Source of the DNA: Ophioderma brevispina
Lineage: Eukaryota; Echinodermata; Ophiuroidea; Amphilepidida; Ophiodermatidae
Reading direction: 5' to 3'
DNA: 64,000 nt
Assembly: GCA_023653785.1 (NCBI GenBank)
Contig: JAMKCH010007079.1
Location: 1-64,000 of the forward strand
Every line of letters begins with the position of its first letter. The stretch's first letter is position 1. Positions 1-10,887 of this stretch are shown here, piece after piece. The position numbers were made by a program, and so were the translations under genes. The notes beneath the pieces are model-generated. The model saw only the letters and a list, made by a program, of their open reading frames with translations, made no database searches and was not told the origin of the DNA.

Positions 1-192
1 CCAGACTTTTTAGAGTTGTTTTTGGTGAGTTATGGATAGAGTTCATTGATGAGTCATGTTTTAGAGTCATTTGTTGATGAGTTATGGATAGAGTACATCG
101 ATGAGTTATGTTTAGAGTTTTTAGTTTTGGCAAGTAATGGATGGAATTCGATGAGTTATGCCTTTAGTGTTATATTTTGGTGAGTTACGGAT
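1..192. repeat. Degenerate short tandem repeat, about 58-bp period
   Basis: Phrases such as GATGAGTTATGGATAGAG and TTGGTGAGTTA recur about three times with many small changes. This looks like a decayed tandem array that may continue upstream of the window. No coding signal is seen. Confidence 0.55.
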
Positions 193-276
193 GTCATTCT
201 TTTGGTGGGGTAATCGCGAAAGCCAGGTGACCGCCTAGTTTTTCTATAATAGTTATTTTAACCAAATCTTGGTCTT

Positions 277-830
277 CACATAGGTTATTACAGGATGCTA
301 TTACCCATGTCATTTCATCACATAGGTTATTACAGGATGCCATTACCCATGTCATTCCATCACATAGGTTATTACAGGATGCTATTACCCATGTCATTCC
401 ATCACATAGGTTGTTAAAGGATGCTGTTACCCATGTCATTCTATCACATAGGTTTTTACAGGATGCTATTACCCACGTCATTCTATCACATAGGTTATCA
501 CAGGATGCTATTACCCATGTCATCCCATCATATAGGTTATTACAGGATGCTATTACCCATGTCATTCCATCAAAAAATGTTTTTATTACAGGATGCTATT
601 ACCCATGTCATTCCATCACATAGGTTATTACAGGATGCTATTACCCATGTCATTCCATCAAAAAATGTTTTTATTACAGGATGCTATTACCCATGTCATT
701 CCATCACATAGGTTGGTACAGGATGCTATTACCCATGTCATTCCATCACATAGGTTGGTACAGGATGCTATTACCCATGTCATCCCCATTACATAGGTTA
801 TTACAGGATGACACTACTGTCCATGTCATT
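277..830. repeat. 42-bp minisatellite, about 13 units
   Basis: Units starting CACATAGGTTATTACAGGAT follow one another at 277, 319, 361, 403, 445, 487, 529, 571, 617, 659, 705, 747 and 789. Most are 42 bp. The units beginning at 571 and 659 are 46 bp and start with CAAAAAATG instead of CACATAG. Because 42 is a multiple of three and the unit has no stop in several frames, the array yields spurious 14-residue-repeat open frames on both strands. The units are contiguous, so there are no spacers. Confidence 0.95.
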
Positions 831-963
831 AAATAGCCTGGGATGCTCTCTTCAACAAAGCAATCTGGCTGTCTACACAGTCAGGCAGTGGGATGAACAG
901 AAGATATTTAATAAATCCAATCTACCAACTAAACTGAATAGCCAATGGACTTCAAAGTTGGTA

Positions 964-995
964 GGGTGATAGAACATGATATTGTTCTATCACCC
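964..995. repeat. Perfect short hairpin
   Basis: A 13-bp perfect stem, GGGTGATAGAACA paired with TGTTCTATCACCC, is separated by a 6-nt loop. It lies just before a short tandem array. Its function is unknown. Confidence 0.85.
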
Positions 996-997
996 TT

Positions 998-1070
998 TAT
1001 ACTTCCTATCAGGTTTTTTTTATACTTCCCATCAGGTTTTTTTATACTTCCCATCAGGTTTTTTTCTGTC
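998..1070. repeat. Short tandem repeat with T-runs, about 23-bp unit
   Basis: TATACTTCCCATCAGG followed by a run of T recurs three times with small changes. Confidence 0.8.
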
Positions 1071-1086
1071 ACTTTAACCCACTAGG

Positions 1087-1260
1087 CAGTGGTGGATTTA
1101 AAGAGAAGGGCCCTGTCAGCAGCTTAAGGTGGGCCCTTAGTTTGCGACGCAATGTCGCACTTTAGTGCAATTAAGGGGGAGTCTGAGGGCCCTGAGAGCA
1201 ATATTTTAGTGGGGCCCTGTCAGCAGCTGCTGACACTGCTGACTCTTAAATCTGCCACTG
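1087..1260. mobile_element. hAT-like MITE, 174 bp
   Basis: The ends are inverted repeats: CAGTGGTGGATTTAAAGAG on the left and CTCTTAAATCTGCCACTG on the right. Inner parts are also palindromic, with GGGCCCTGTCAGCAGC on both sides. CAGTGG termini are common in hAT superfamily elements. The flanks CACTAGG and TCATTAGG look like a diverged target duplication. It is too short to encode a transposase. Confidence 0.75.
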
Positions 1261-3473
1261 TCATTAGGCACTACTGTTTTACAACTACCTGCCTGTCTAT
1301 CAGCATCCAAGCACCATTTTGATTGGTCACTTGGAAGGTACGCTCATACAATGAGCAAATCAGTGATTCTTAAGGATGGTGGTATGGTTTACAAAACAAA
1401 AATTAGAAGCACTATTTTGATTGGTTACCCACAGGGGCTATCACATGTTGTATTTTGTAATGATCCTCAGATAAATTGTATCATAGGTGGTAGTATCCCC
1501 GTGTTTCATGAACAATACTTATTGCTTATTGCTCCCACCGTAAATTGGTAATTGGGGATTCAGCTTAATAATGCCCCACATAATTTCTGGTTGAAATGAA
1601 GGTACTCTTTTTTTGCATTCCTATCATATTTCATGATTGACACGTCTTCATTTGCATAGAGTTGTCAGTTACTTGCAAACTTGTAGTCAAAATCACTAAA
1701 TGGAGGATCCTGGGAATCCCATGAAGTTGCTAATCGGCTACGATAATCGACTATATCAGCCGATCGCTTCTGCTTTCAACTGTCGCGAGCGACGACAATT
1801 TTCCGTTGCTATAACCAATGCATGTTAAGTTCTGTCTTGGGAGCGTCTCCGCAGGGCTATTTTCAGCTATTGTAAATACAGAATGCGTGATGAATGAGGA
1901 ATGCACATTTAATGGAGAATTAAAATTGGTTGAGCTCATGGAGTGTTCTATGTCCCTTTAAAAAACTATTCTCTATGCTTAAATTGTTTTTATGGGCCCG
2001 ATCTTCTAGGTTTGGTAATTTCAGGTATTTAAAAAAATCTACTGTGTGGCTGTATGATTTTTTTTTGTAGGGTAATAAATTGATTTGAATTTAAAATGTT
2101 ATGAAGCAAGTGTAAGGAACATTATTTTTTAACAATACAGCAGCCAGGCAGATGAATAAAGACATGTTTTGTTAAGCATTCCTTTGGAACTCTTAGAATG
2201 TTCTTTGGTAAAAAGTGTTACGAATAGGGGTTCTCCACTGTAATTTCAGCTGTTAGAAGCGCTTTCTCTGCTTTTTCATGTAGCTATTGTCAGACAACAT
2301 TAATGATCAGTGACATGTTAGGAAAGTAATGACAGAAACAGTGTCTTTAAAACTCCTTAATGCAGAACAATACTAATAAATAAGTTACCTATATTACACT
2401 TTGTGTGTGTGTATTTTTTCAAGCATTTGGATACGTTTTTGTAGTTGGGTTCCCCAGGGTTGGTTAAGGTCCCCATTAAAGTAAATTACTTCATTTCAAA
2501 CCAACTTTCAACTCTGGTTTGAGAGTCCTCATTTTATTATGACAAAACGAGAATAAAAAACAAAAATATCACTAAACGGCGACCAAACGTTTGACAACTG
2601 AATTTGGAGTATGTATACCAGGATCTAAAGCCTGTGTAAATTACATTTGATGCAATTTTTCTTGCGGGCCAATGTGATTTTTTCATGATAAAAAGCTTAA
2701 GTTTTTACACGCTTGCTATGTGAAATAGGCATATGAGGCGCTAGGAACATACAATTATACCTTGTAGGCTATATGGCAAGATTCCCGCAATGGATTTTTT
2801 CTGATTTTTGAAGGTGGTCTAGTCTTGCATGTCCCTAACTGTATCAGTCGTCAAAATTGTGTTGCCATGTTTCCAATTGCTCTAAAAAAAAGGAGACATT
2901 TGCATGGAGTCACACAGCTGTGGTTGGTAACAATGATCAGTGGTGGGAGGGAAGGGTGACCTTTCATGTACGGGTCAAGGTGGGTCAGGGTTCTTTTAAT
3001 TTGGTTGGTTAGAAGTTTTGAAATTTAGGTCAAGTTCACAATTTATTCAGCAAATCTACAAAAAACATAGCAGATAAACATATATAATAAACATGTGCTA
3101 GGACTACCGTATAGACAATCCCGGAGGGCTTATTTGCATTGGTAGCCCTTGTAAACGAAATAATAAATAATATGTACAGAAATTTTTTGATTAATCCTTA
3201 TAATAAGTCCTATAGCATCGAATAGGGCAGAAATTGCACTACAATCCCCCACACCCACCAACGCATCAGAACACAGATTTATCGAATAGAGAAGTGCCGT
3301 AATATGGGGCGGGCGCGAGGGTATAATGCAAACCATGCCCGAAAAGAAAATGTAACAGGATAATTAAGAACATAGATTTGAGGGGATGCACATAAAATTC
3401 TACAGATGAAATATGTGAATATAAGTTAGTATTGAATCACACCAAAAAAAACAATAAAAGACAACAGCAAGCA
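1261..3473. other. Intergenic AT-rich DNA
   Basis: I see no exon-like segment here. A short GT run occurs near 2402. The open frames at 1351-1551 and 1751-1939 have no splice, codon or family support. Confidence 0.5.
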
Positions 3474-3990
3474 CAAATAAAAACCCTTTAAAAGGAAGGG
3501 CGAGTCGGGGAAATATCCCATGTATAAGGATGGGAAGGGATAAATAATATGACATTTTGTGGGAATTTTTGTAAGTTGACTATTTGACTTTTTGCACAGA
3601 CGTAGCCAAGGGATACATGAAATAAATATTTAACACGGTGAATAGGGGCTTTGCTTCATACCCTCTTACATTCACTTTTAAAGGGAAAATGTGACAAATC
3701 AACATACTATAGAACATCACACACCTATTCGGGAAACAATCAATGCTATACTTACCCACCAAAAGATTGACCACTGCAAAGGACTCACCATTTTACCAGC
3801 GAACTGAAGAAGCAATTCCGGATATTTCGCATAGCGACGGACGTAAGTATTTTACAGGATTCGCACACGTACCTACATGAGTTAATCATAACATTTTGTT
3901 TGAAATATTATAAAAGCCTTCCCAAAATTTTAAAAACTCCCACGTTTCAGCAACATTGTCCACCCAATGACGTCATTTTATTTCTACATT
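3474..3990. repeat. Dispersed repeat, copy 1, interrupted
   Basis: Both ends (CCCTTTAAAAGGAAGGGCGAG near 3483 and the stretch TAATCATAACATTTTG ... CACCCAATGACGTCATTTTA at about 3890-3980) match the repeat at about 12815-12965. About 350 bp of unrelated sequence sits between the two matching parts in this copy. It is an unclassified interspersed repeat. Confidence 0.6.
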
Positions 3991-4011
3991 AAAGCAGTTT
4001 TATGGAATTGT

Positions 4012-4082
4012 GCACACTTATCCCTGATTTACAAGTTTAAAAAATGCATTTCCACATTTTTTCGATTCTTGCGCATTATCGC
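4012..4082. repeat. Direct repeat, copy 1 of 2
   Basis: The segment beginning GCACACTTATCCCTGATTTA and ending TTTCGATTCTTGCG recurs at 4666-4732, almost unchanged apart from T-run length. The 650-bp spacing suggests a local duplication or two insertions of one short repeat. Confidence 0.8.
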
Positions 4083-4665
4083 TGCTAATCCCTTTAAAGA
4101 TTCCCCATTTCTAAAGTATCACATCAATTTAAAAAAAGAACATGGTGACAATTATCAGGGGTTGGAAGAAGGGGGTGATCCTAGGAAGTTTGAGGTTAAA
4201 GGTCATGTAGGAGTCAAATTGGGACCAAATAGGTCATTTAAAAAGTTATGGAAGATAGGTTAAAGATTTCCCAATTCTGATCATGACGTTCGACAATACT
4301 CCTGGTTTGAGAACCAGCATTTGTATATCAGTCCTATTCTTAGTTTTCCTAAAATAACAAATATGGCCCTCAAATCCAATGCATAAACCCCTTGATGTTA
4401 CCATGGTTACTGACTTACGTAAATATTTACAGAATTTAACTAGCAACTGTTGGAGTCTGTGAAATAAGGGACTGTATATTATACAGTATACTCTGAATTG
4501 GATATTTACTCATTATTAATCCTTTAATCCCGGTAGATTCTGTATAGGTTATAACACATAAGGCAGTGGCTATTGATGTAATACTAGGTATAACTAATAA
4601 GCCCTTTTTTGAGTTCCAGCTGTGCATTTCCGACTTTTAATCCAGAGAGATAAACCCACTTCCAG

Positions 4666-4732
4666 TGCACACTTATCCCTGATTTACAAGTTTAAAAAAT
4701 GCATTTCCACATTTTTTTTTCGATTCTTGCGA
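4666..4732. repeat. Direct repeat, copy 2 of 2
   Basis: This is near-identical to 4012-4082. The flanking sequence differs, so the copied part is limited to about 65-70 bp. Confidence 0.8.
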
Positions 4733-5757
4733 ATGGTATCCATTTTGTAGGAAGATGATTGTCTGCCAAATATTCTCACCAAATATTTTCACCAAATATT
4801 CACTACTCTTCACAAAAACAACTAAAATTCACCTCTACAATAAAATACCAGTTCCCTGTGGTGTTTTATAGGAATACATTATATGACTGCCGTACATTAG
4901 CTGCTCACAGATTATTTTGAAAAGCAATTAAAAAAAATATATTATCCTAAAATGATGTTAAACCCATTTGCAAAATTCTGTACATGTTTTTTAAAGCGTA
5001 ATGGTGACAATTGGGCAAGTTGTAATTTGAAAGTTATGATTGACGTAGTGGAACAGTATCCATCTTCAGAAGTGCCATGTTTTGTTGTTGTTGTTTTCGT
5101 TTGTTTGTTTTCTTGCTTTCCTGCAAAATGCAGCTTGTTCGAAGAACGACTGGACACTTGTCATTTTCTGAAAATATCCCCTCATTTCTTTGAGTTAGCT
5201 CAGTGTTGCTGCTGGTCAGTAGTGTTTTGGTGGGAGATAGGGGTTATAATTTCCTTTCACAGTTTAATAATGTGACGCATTGGGGTGCTTTTGGAAAAAT
5301 GGGCTATTATTGCTTTTAAATTCCAGAATCATATTTCCAACAACTATGTCTGGAAGGCTATTTATTACTAACTTTAATCATTTATTGAGTACAATGACAC
5401 TTGGGCTGCAGGAAATCTGGTGCTGTATCTAAGATTTTACCATTTTTTTTTACTTGGGGCTGGTGTTGAAAAATTGAATAGGATTTTGTGTGTCAGACAG
5501 AAATCATCAATAGAAAATCACTAGTTTTACAGTTTCAGGCCTGAGCGAAGAGAATTGAAATGGGTTTATTTGTTAAACATTGGAAGTAGGTCACAAAGGC
5601 CGTGTTACCGATGTATATTTAGGGGAAATGTGACAAATTGAAGAGATAGGCCACCGTCTATTTACTATAGGCCACCGTGTATTTGTTATTGTAACTATAT
5701 TAAAGCTCTGCAGCCCAGTGTAATTACGTAAGGTTGACATATTACTTTCCACATACC
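4733..5757. other. Intergenic DNA without recognised features
   Basis: Open frames on both strands around 4942-5275 overlap each other in AT-rich sequence and show no domain or splice support. Confidence 0.45.
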
Positions 5758-6102
5758 TTAAAGGGCATTTCGTGATCCACAGCCTCGTCCCCCCCCCCGA
5801 CTTATACCAGAAGAGTTGAAGATTTTTTCTATCATCTTGAACTGTCGGGCTAAGTAGTTATGTGTGCCCAATCTGATGTGCAAATTCAATGGTCTCTGCA
5901 AGAAATCTGTATTTTCTGTCCGTCAATGGACGCAAATTTACTGTAGCAGTGGTCCTATGGGAGATTGTGATTTGAACATTTGCTCATAACACCAAAGCGC
6001 ATGATCAGAATCAATTGAAATTTTGGGAATAAGCTTTTCTCAGGATATCTGGCGAAACATAAACAAAACAGAAGGGGTTAGAATCACGAAATGTACCTTT
6101 AA
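5758..6102. mobile_element. TTAA-flanked MITE, 345 bp (ATTTCGTGAT family)
   Basis: The left end reads TTAAAGGGCATTTCGTGATC and the right end reads ATCACGAAATGTACCTTTAA, which are inverted repeats bordered by TTAA. TTAA target duplication is the hallmark of piggyBac-type transposons. The interior has no transposase frame, so it would need to be mobilised in trans. A run of nine C lies near 5790. Confidence 0.75.
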
Positions 6103-6469
6103 GCGTGTAAGGATCTGGAGAATTCTACAGCACAATATTTTGGTATCGCCATTTCATTGTTTTGTTGTTATTATAAGTGTGGTCCGTATGCATACATATT
6201 AAGACTATTAGGAGTAGAAAGCAAGGGATCTTCTATTGAAAGTAATGTGATAAGAGATGTACATGGCTGATGGGTTATAGGCGATGTTCTTGGCCACAGG
6301 TGAAAAATGTGCCCTACCCATGATAAAAAAGTGCTGCTATTTCAACATGCAATTATTATTCTGCACAAATTCAACATGTCAATCCTGTTCAGTACACTGA
6401 ATTTGGATGATTATTTCCCCTCCTTTCAAAAAACCTGCTTTAAGACCCTTTTTATCATTCTTTCTCTCA

Positions 6470-6725
6470 CTCCACTTTTCTTTCTCTTTCCTCTATCTTC
6501 TCCCTTCCCCCTCCTTCCCTTTCTGCCTCCCTTTCTCCATTCCTCCCTTTCTCCATTCCTCCCTTTCTCCCTCCATCCCTTGCTTTCTCCCTTCCGCTCT
6601 CGCTTTCTCCCTTCCGCTCTCGCTTTCTCCCTCATACTCTTGCTTTCTCCCTCCCACTCTCGCTTTCTCCCTTCCGCTCTCGCTTTCTCCCTTCCGCTCT
6701 CGCTTTCTCCCTTTCTCCTCCTTTT
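6470..6725. repeat. CT-rich tract with 20-bp tandem repeat
   Basis: From 6581 a 20-bp unit (close to CGCTTTCTCCCTTCCGCTCT) repeats about six to seven times. It is preceded by a 13-14-bp CTCCCTTTCTCCATTC array. The strand asymmetry (pyrimidines on +) can favour triplex DNA. The overlapping long open frames here are products of the repeat, not genes. Confidence 0.9.
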
Positions 6726-7120
6726 CACCCCCCTCCTCTCAGACTCACACTAAAACTCCCTTAACTCTCACTCACCTATTTAGACCAATGATTCCTGATG
6801 CTCTTTGATCTTTTGTGGAAGCATTCTTTATCATACCATCTAGTAGATTCTAGCCATATCATTGGTAAATCGCCTCGATTTACTGACTAGATATTTCCCG
6901 TATCCTGCCTTCTGAGTGCACCTGGGGCTCCGTATCTGGTCAATAAGAAATACGCATGCGCAAGATCTGTTTTCAAGAAAACACATAATAGCGTTGTTGC
7001 TTACGGCGAGCTTAGCTTGGCTCAGCACAAAACGCCGGTCTACTGCACTTTCTGCCGCTGATTTGAAACTAAAACGTAAGAATAGAATTATACTTGTGTC
7101 ACTAGGTATGATTTGTGTCA

Positions 7121-7236
7121 TTAGGTGAGTTGGTATCGAATACGGAATATATAGTCTTGGAAACCCCATGCAAGCCACCTGACCGTGTACGGGGTTCTTT
7201 CTTCGTATTCCTTATCTGCCCCCAACTCACCTAATA
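7121..7236. repeat. Imperfect inverted repeat around 40-bp arms
   Basis: ATTAGGTGAGTTGG ... GAATACGGA on the left is mirrored by TTCGTATTCC ... CCAACTCACCTAAT on the right. It may be a decayed small foldback element. It lies about 240 bp before the first recognised exon of the UIM gene. Confidence 0.55.
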
Positions 7237-7471
7237 ACTATATATAGTATACCACACTACTTCAAAATGACTACAAGCAAGTGCCCTGAAAATTCACTTC
7301 AACCAGTCAATGTTTTACACAAGTACACAAATGACCCTTCATCACAAATATTAAAGGTATTTTGTTCCAGAGAAGCATGAGGAAAGAGTAAAATCTTCTT
7401 GCAGCAATGGCCCAGATACAAAATTTAAAAACAAAACTAAACCAAGCTTTGTTTTCTTGTTATTTCCATAG

Positions 7472-7581
7472 TGCTGATCTTGGAGCAAGACCTCTAAACA
7501 GTGGCAGGAGAGAATCGAGTAGCAAGTCAACTAATAAACAAGGTAGACATTCCTTAGATGCAAGCATCACCAGTGGAACTG
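7472..7581 (+). CDS. Internal coding exon of a UIM-domain protein (exon 'a')
   Basis: This 110-bp exon is bounded by a polypyrimidine acceptor (TTATTTCCATAG) and a strong donor (CTG|GTAAGT). It needs two bases from an upstream exon and ends with one base of the next codon. It reads as about 36 residues of polar, Ser/Arg-rich sequence (GARPLNSGRRESSSKS...GRHSLDASITSG). The last base joins exactly in phase with the exon at 8313, which supports it as a real exon. The peptide has no domain of its own and is probably disordered linker before the UIM. The RRESS and GRHSL segments look like basophilic kinase sites. No earlier exon with matching phase is found in the first 7.4 kb, so the 5' part of the gene lies outside the window. 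Confidence 0.75.
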
Positions 7582-8312
7582 GTAAGTTACCATTTGTATT
7601 TGCACCAGAGGGTGTATTGAGTTCATCCCACAATGCACCAAGTTTTGGGAAATTTCACCTTAATATGATCATGTGATCCTCTAAAAATCCTATTCTAAAC
7701 ACACTTTTACACTGATTTTAGCCCACTAAGCCCACTAGTACTTTGGTAATTTTTAGCATAATCATGAAATAGCTAGTGGTTCTTAAACTTCTTGAACACT
7801 TTGAATTCCTAAGTACTGATGTATTAGTACAGTACTGGCACATTGCAAACTTTGGTTTTACTACATTTACCTTGATCACATTACAAAATAATCTTTCCCC
7901 AATATAATAACTTTTTACCAGCCAAACTGTGCAGCACTTAGAAATGATATGGTCAATCACCATGCAGTTTGTTGTTGTTACTGTTGTTATAGTAGTCGTT
8001 GTAAAAGTTTGATGTTGTGTGCTTAAGACACATGATGGTATCAAGTTGCTAAAGTCATTCAACATCTATCTATATTCTATTTGCACTGTGTAAACAAATC
8101 TTCGAAGATGCAGCCAATGCTAACTTAAAATTCCTATCAACTTGAAGTGTATTAAAATTGTTTGCTTTAAAAAAAAATACAATTTTCCTTGGCCTATTGA
8201 AGTCTATTGACGTATGATACCCATTTTGATGAATGCATGCTTGAATGTATAAAGCAAACTAATGTCTTTCAGAATTCATGAATGTTCTCTGAATACGTTT
8301 TCTTCCACCTAG

Positions 8313-8396
8313 GCGATGTCAGGAGTCGGTCGTCGTACGAAGATGACTTCAGACGAGCCGTGGAGCTGTCACTGCAAGAGGCTGCCAAACACTCCG
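8313..8396 (+). CDS. Coding exon encoding a ubiquitin-interacting motif
   Basis: This 84-bp exon has acceptor TCTTCCACCTAG and donor CCG|GTAAGG. It starts and ends in phase 1, so it fits between the exons at 7472 and 10888 and could be skipped without changing frame. It encodes an acidic lead followed by DDFRRAVELSLQEA, a good match to the UIM consensus: acidic cluster, hydrophobic residues, central Ala, Leu, invariant Ser, then acidic residue. The UIM is a short helix that binds the Ile44 patch of ubiquitin in endocytic adaptors, deubiquitinases and E3 ligases. Only one UIM is visible. The family could be an epsin-like adaptor, a ubiquitin ligase or another ubiquitin reader; the sequence in this window does not decide. 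Confidence 0.85.
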
Positions 8397-8425
8397 GTAA
8401 GGATTAGCATTTTTATTGGTTGCTA

Positions 8426-8668
8426 CTACCACGTGGAAGAGGAGGTATAGTGTTCTTCCCACAATGCAATTCTTCCAATAAAATGTTTGCATTGGTTGTC
8501 ACATGAGTTTATAGTGACAAAAAATACCTAAATGAATAGAACTCATGCCAATCTTGCTATTTTAGTACTTTTTGTCACTATACACTCATGCGACAACCAG
8601 TGAAAAAATTGTATGGGGAGAAATGCATTGTGGGAAAAACATTATACCTCCTTTTCCCGTGGAGTAAA
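8426..8668. mobile_element. Foldback MITE inside intron, about 240 bp
   Basis: The left arm (CCACGTGGAAGAGGAGGTAT ... ATAGTGACAAAAAATACC) is mirrored by the right arm (TACTTTTTGTCACTATA ... ATACCTCCTTTTCCCGTGGA) over roughly 110 bp per arm with some mismatches. Both arms contain a CCCACAATGCA motif. It starts about 30 bp after the UIM exon donor. Confidence 0.75.
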
Positions 8669-9296
8669 CATATCGACTTAAAACTTGTAATCTCCTGTAA
8701 CTCTTGCTGTTTTTACAGAATGTAAACATCCAAATTGTTTTCAAATTTGTGGAAGTTATATCAGTACGAATCCATTTCAATGTATCCGAATATATTTTCA
8801 TGCCATTGTGTCAATTTAATCAAAAGCTTTATTTTTAAAAATTTTGTTAGAATAGTTATAAAAAGCTTTTGTAGAGGAAATGACTTAATATGAAGTGAAA
8901 TGACAGGTAGTTGTTTTGATTGTGTGGTTTTATTAAATGTTTGTCTTTTGTTTTCACCCAACAGGGTGGGTTACAGATGAATGGGTCAAAAATAATTGAA
9001 ACATGTGAAAATAGCTTGGGCTCCCCCCCCCTTTTCCAAAACAGCTCCATTACTTACACCACCTTCTTAAAATGCTACTGCCTGTATGGAGTGGATTGTG
9101 ATGCATGTATCCTAGTACTTAGTTGCCTTATGGACATAAAAAGTAGTCAGTTATGTATTCTGTTGGCTGCATTTTTGATGTATTTATTTGGTGAATGTCG
9201 TAAAAAGATGTAAATTTATTTTGTGTGTGTTTTCCACAAAGTGCTTATTATTTTAATTTCTTTGCTTGATCCACCTGGGCAGCTGGTAAGTATAGT

Positions 9297-10197
9297 GGGG
9301 GACTGTAGTGCAAAGATCATATGTGAGTGTGCAAATCTGGATAAAATTGATTCACATTGATAATCAAAAATATTGATGGAAGCACTTGCCACACCCCTTT
9401 CATGGCCCCCAGCTTGGATTTCAAGGTTACACAGGGGTAAAATTTTTAAAATGTTCCGATTGTGTTGAAAAGCACACCACGATGTCTGTCTGGTTACAAG
9501 GATTCCAAAAAGGTATAGTTTATACCACCTGTGACTTATAGTTCAGGAATTATGGGGTAAAAACGGTAAAAATGGTAAAAAGTCTATTTTGGTTTGTACA
9601 GGGGTCAACGTTTAAAAGTTGCTCCAGTTTTTGTAAAATGTGGTTCAAATTGTTGGTTTAGCTCATAGAATGAAATATAGGAATAGGTTTGACTATCTTA
9701 CGTGTCTGGTTATTAACCAAAATGGCGAATAAAGTCATAGCTATTGGCAGCTATTGAATTCTATTGACTGTGACCAATTTTTGTTGGATAATGTGAAAAC
9801 TAAGGCAAACTATTCCCTATTTCAATCCTTTAAGCTAGGGAAACAATTTGCACCACATATTAACTGAATCAAAGCAACTTTTTTGACCCATGTACACACC
9901 AAAATTGACTTTTTCGCCATTTTTACCCCGTAACTACGGAACTATAAGCCATAGATAGTGTAAACTATACCTTTTTGGAATCCTTGTAACCAGACAAACA
10001 CCATGGTGTGCTTTTTAACACATTCGGAACATTTTAAATTGTTGACCCCTGTATAACCTTGAAACCCAAGCTGGGGGCCATTAAGGGGGGTTGGCAAGTG
10101 CTTCCATCAATTTTATGGATTATCAATGCCTAAAGTACTTGTGTGCAAAAAATCACAATTTTATCCGGAAGCGCACAGTCTTTCACTACAGTCCCCT
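9297..10197. mobile_element. 0.9-kb near-palindrome, foldback family member 1 (intronic)
   Basis: The two halves are reverse complements over nearly the whole length. Examples are GGGGACTGTAGTG at the left end with CACTACAGTCCCC at the right, TTGATGGAAGCACTTGCC with GGCAAGTGCTTCCATCAA, and CAAGGATTCCAAAAAGGTAT with ATACCTTTTTGGAATCCTTG. The core (GTTGAAAAGCACACCA, GGTATAGTTTATA, TGTACAGGGGTCAA) matches the palindromes at 40219 and 44382. No protein is encoded. Transcribed through the intron it would form a very long RNA hairpin. Confidence 0.85.
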
Positions 10198-10887
10198 GCT
10201 AGTATGCCCTCTGTGCAAGAGATTAGAATTTGTCATGTTTTTGTCATGTTGTCCTTCATTGTAGTAAGCACATTCCATTGCTGCCACCTGACTAGTTCAA
10301 ACAATGAACATGATATCTACAGCTATGCAGTCTCAAAACTGACCCAATGTGACTTTTCACTCAGTTCGTCATGCCGTGTTGCTTATAAATGGGGTGTTCA
10401 GGATTTAAATGAAAGGTCATTTGAGGTATAGAGGTCATTTGCTTCTTCTGTAGAATAAAATTGTATTCACTAATAATTCAACTTACTCATCTATCTGTGA
10501 TGACAAAAGTCAGCTGTCAGGGGTCAAAGGTAACTAAGAGGTTAAGTGGTCATATGGACTGGAAAATGTTGGTGTCTCTTTGCTGTTGCGCCATTGGTGC
10601 TCTTTTTCAGTGGGTTTGTGTTTTCTAAAACAGTGCCTTTTTTATGTGATCTTGTTACGCACAACACCAAAAACTAAATACTTTGTTTTAATTTCTGAAA
10701 TATTGCATAAATATGTATTACTGTATTGCATTTTTTTAATGTCAAAAAAACAAAAAAGTAAAATGCTCTTCTGCCAGATCACATCACATCATCCTTGCCT
10801 TTCTTCCTTTACCATCATTTGATTAGATTTTGAAAGCAATTATAGACATTTCAGTTATTTTATTTCATTTTTGTTTTTTGCACAAAG

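Larger units (their letters stand above)
8397..10887 (+). other. Intron of the UIM gene, carrying two foldback elements
   Basis: This 2.5-kb intron has GT..AG borders and phase 1. It holds a 240-bp inverted-repeat element (8426-8668) and a 0.9-kb palindrome (9297-10197). Open frames at 8920-9213, 10126-10431 and 10580-10822 lie in repeats or AT-rich sequence and lack fitting splice phases. Confidence 0.7.

Noticed and set aside
277..830. CRISPR array
   Set aside because: Units are contiguous with no unique spacers, and the setting is a eukaryotic genome. It is a minisatellite.
6307..6808. Leu/Pro/Ser-rich and Arg/Glu-rich proteins of 100-148 residues
   Set aside because: All come from the CT-rich 20-bp tandem repeat read in different frames.
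6916..7128. Upstream exon of the UIM gene (donor AAAAC|GTAAGA)
   Set aside because: It would end in phase 1, but the exon at 7472 needs a phase-2 partner.
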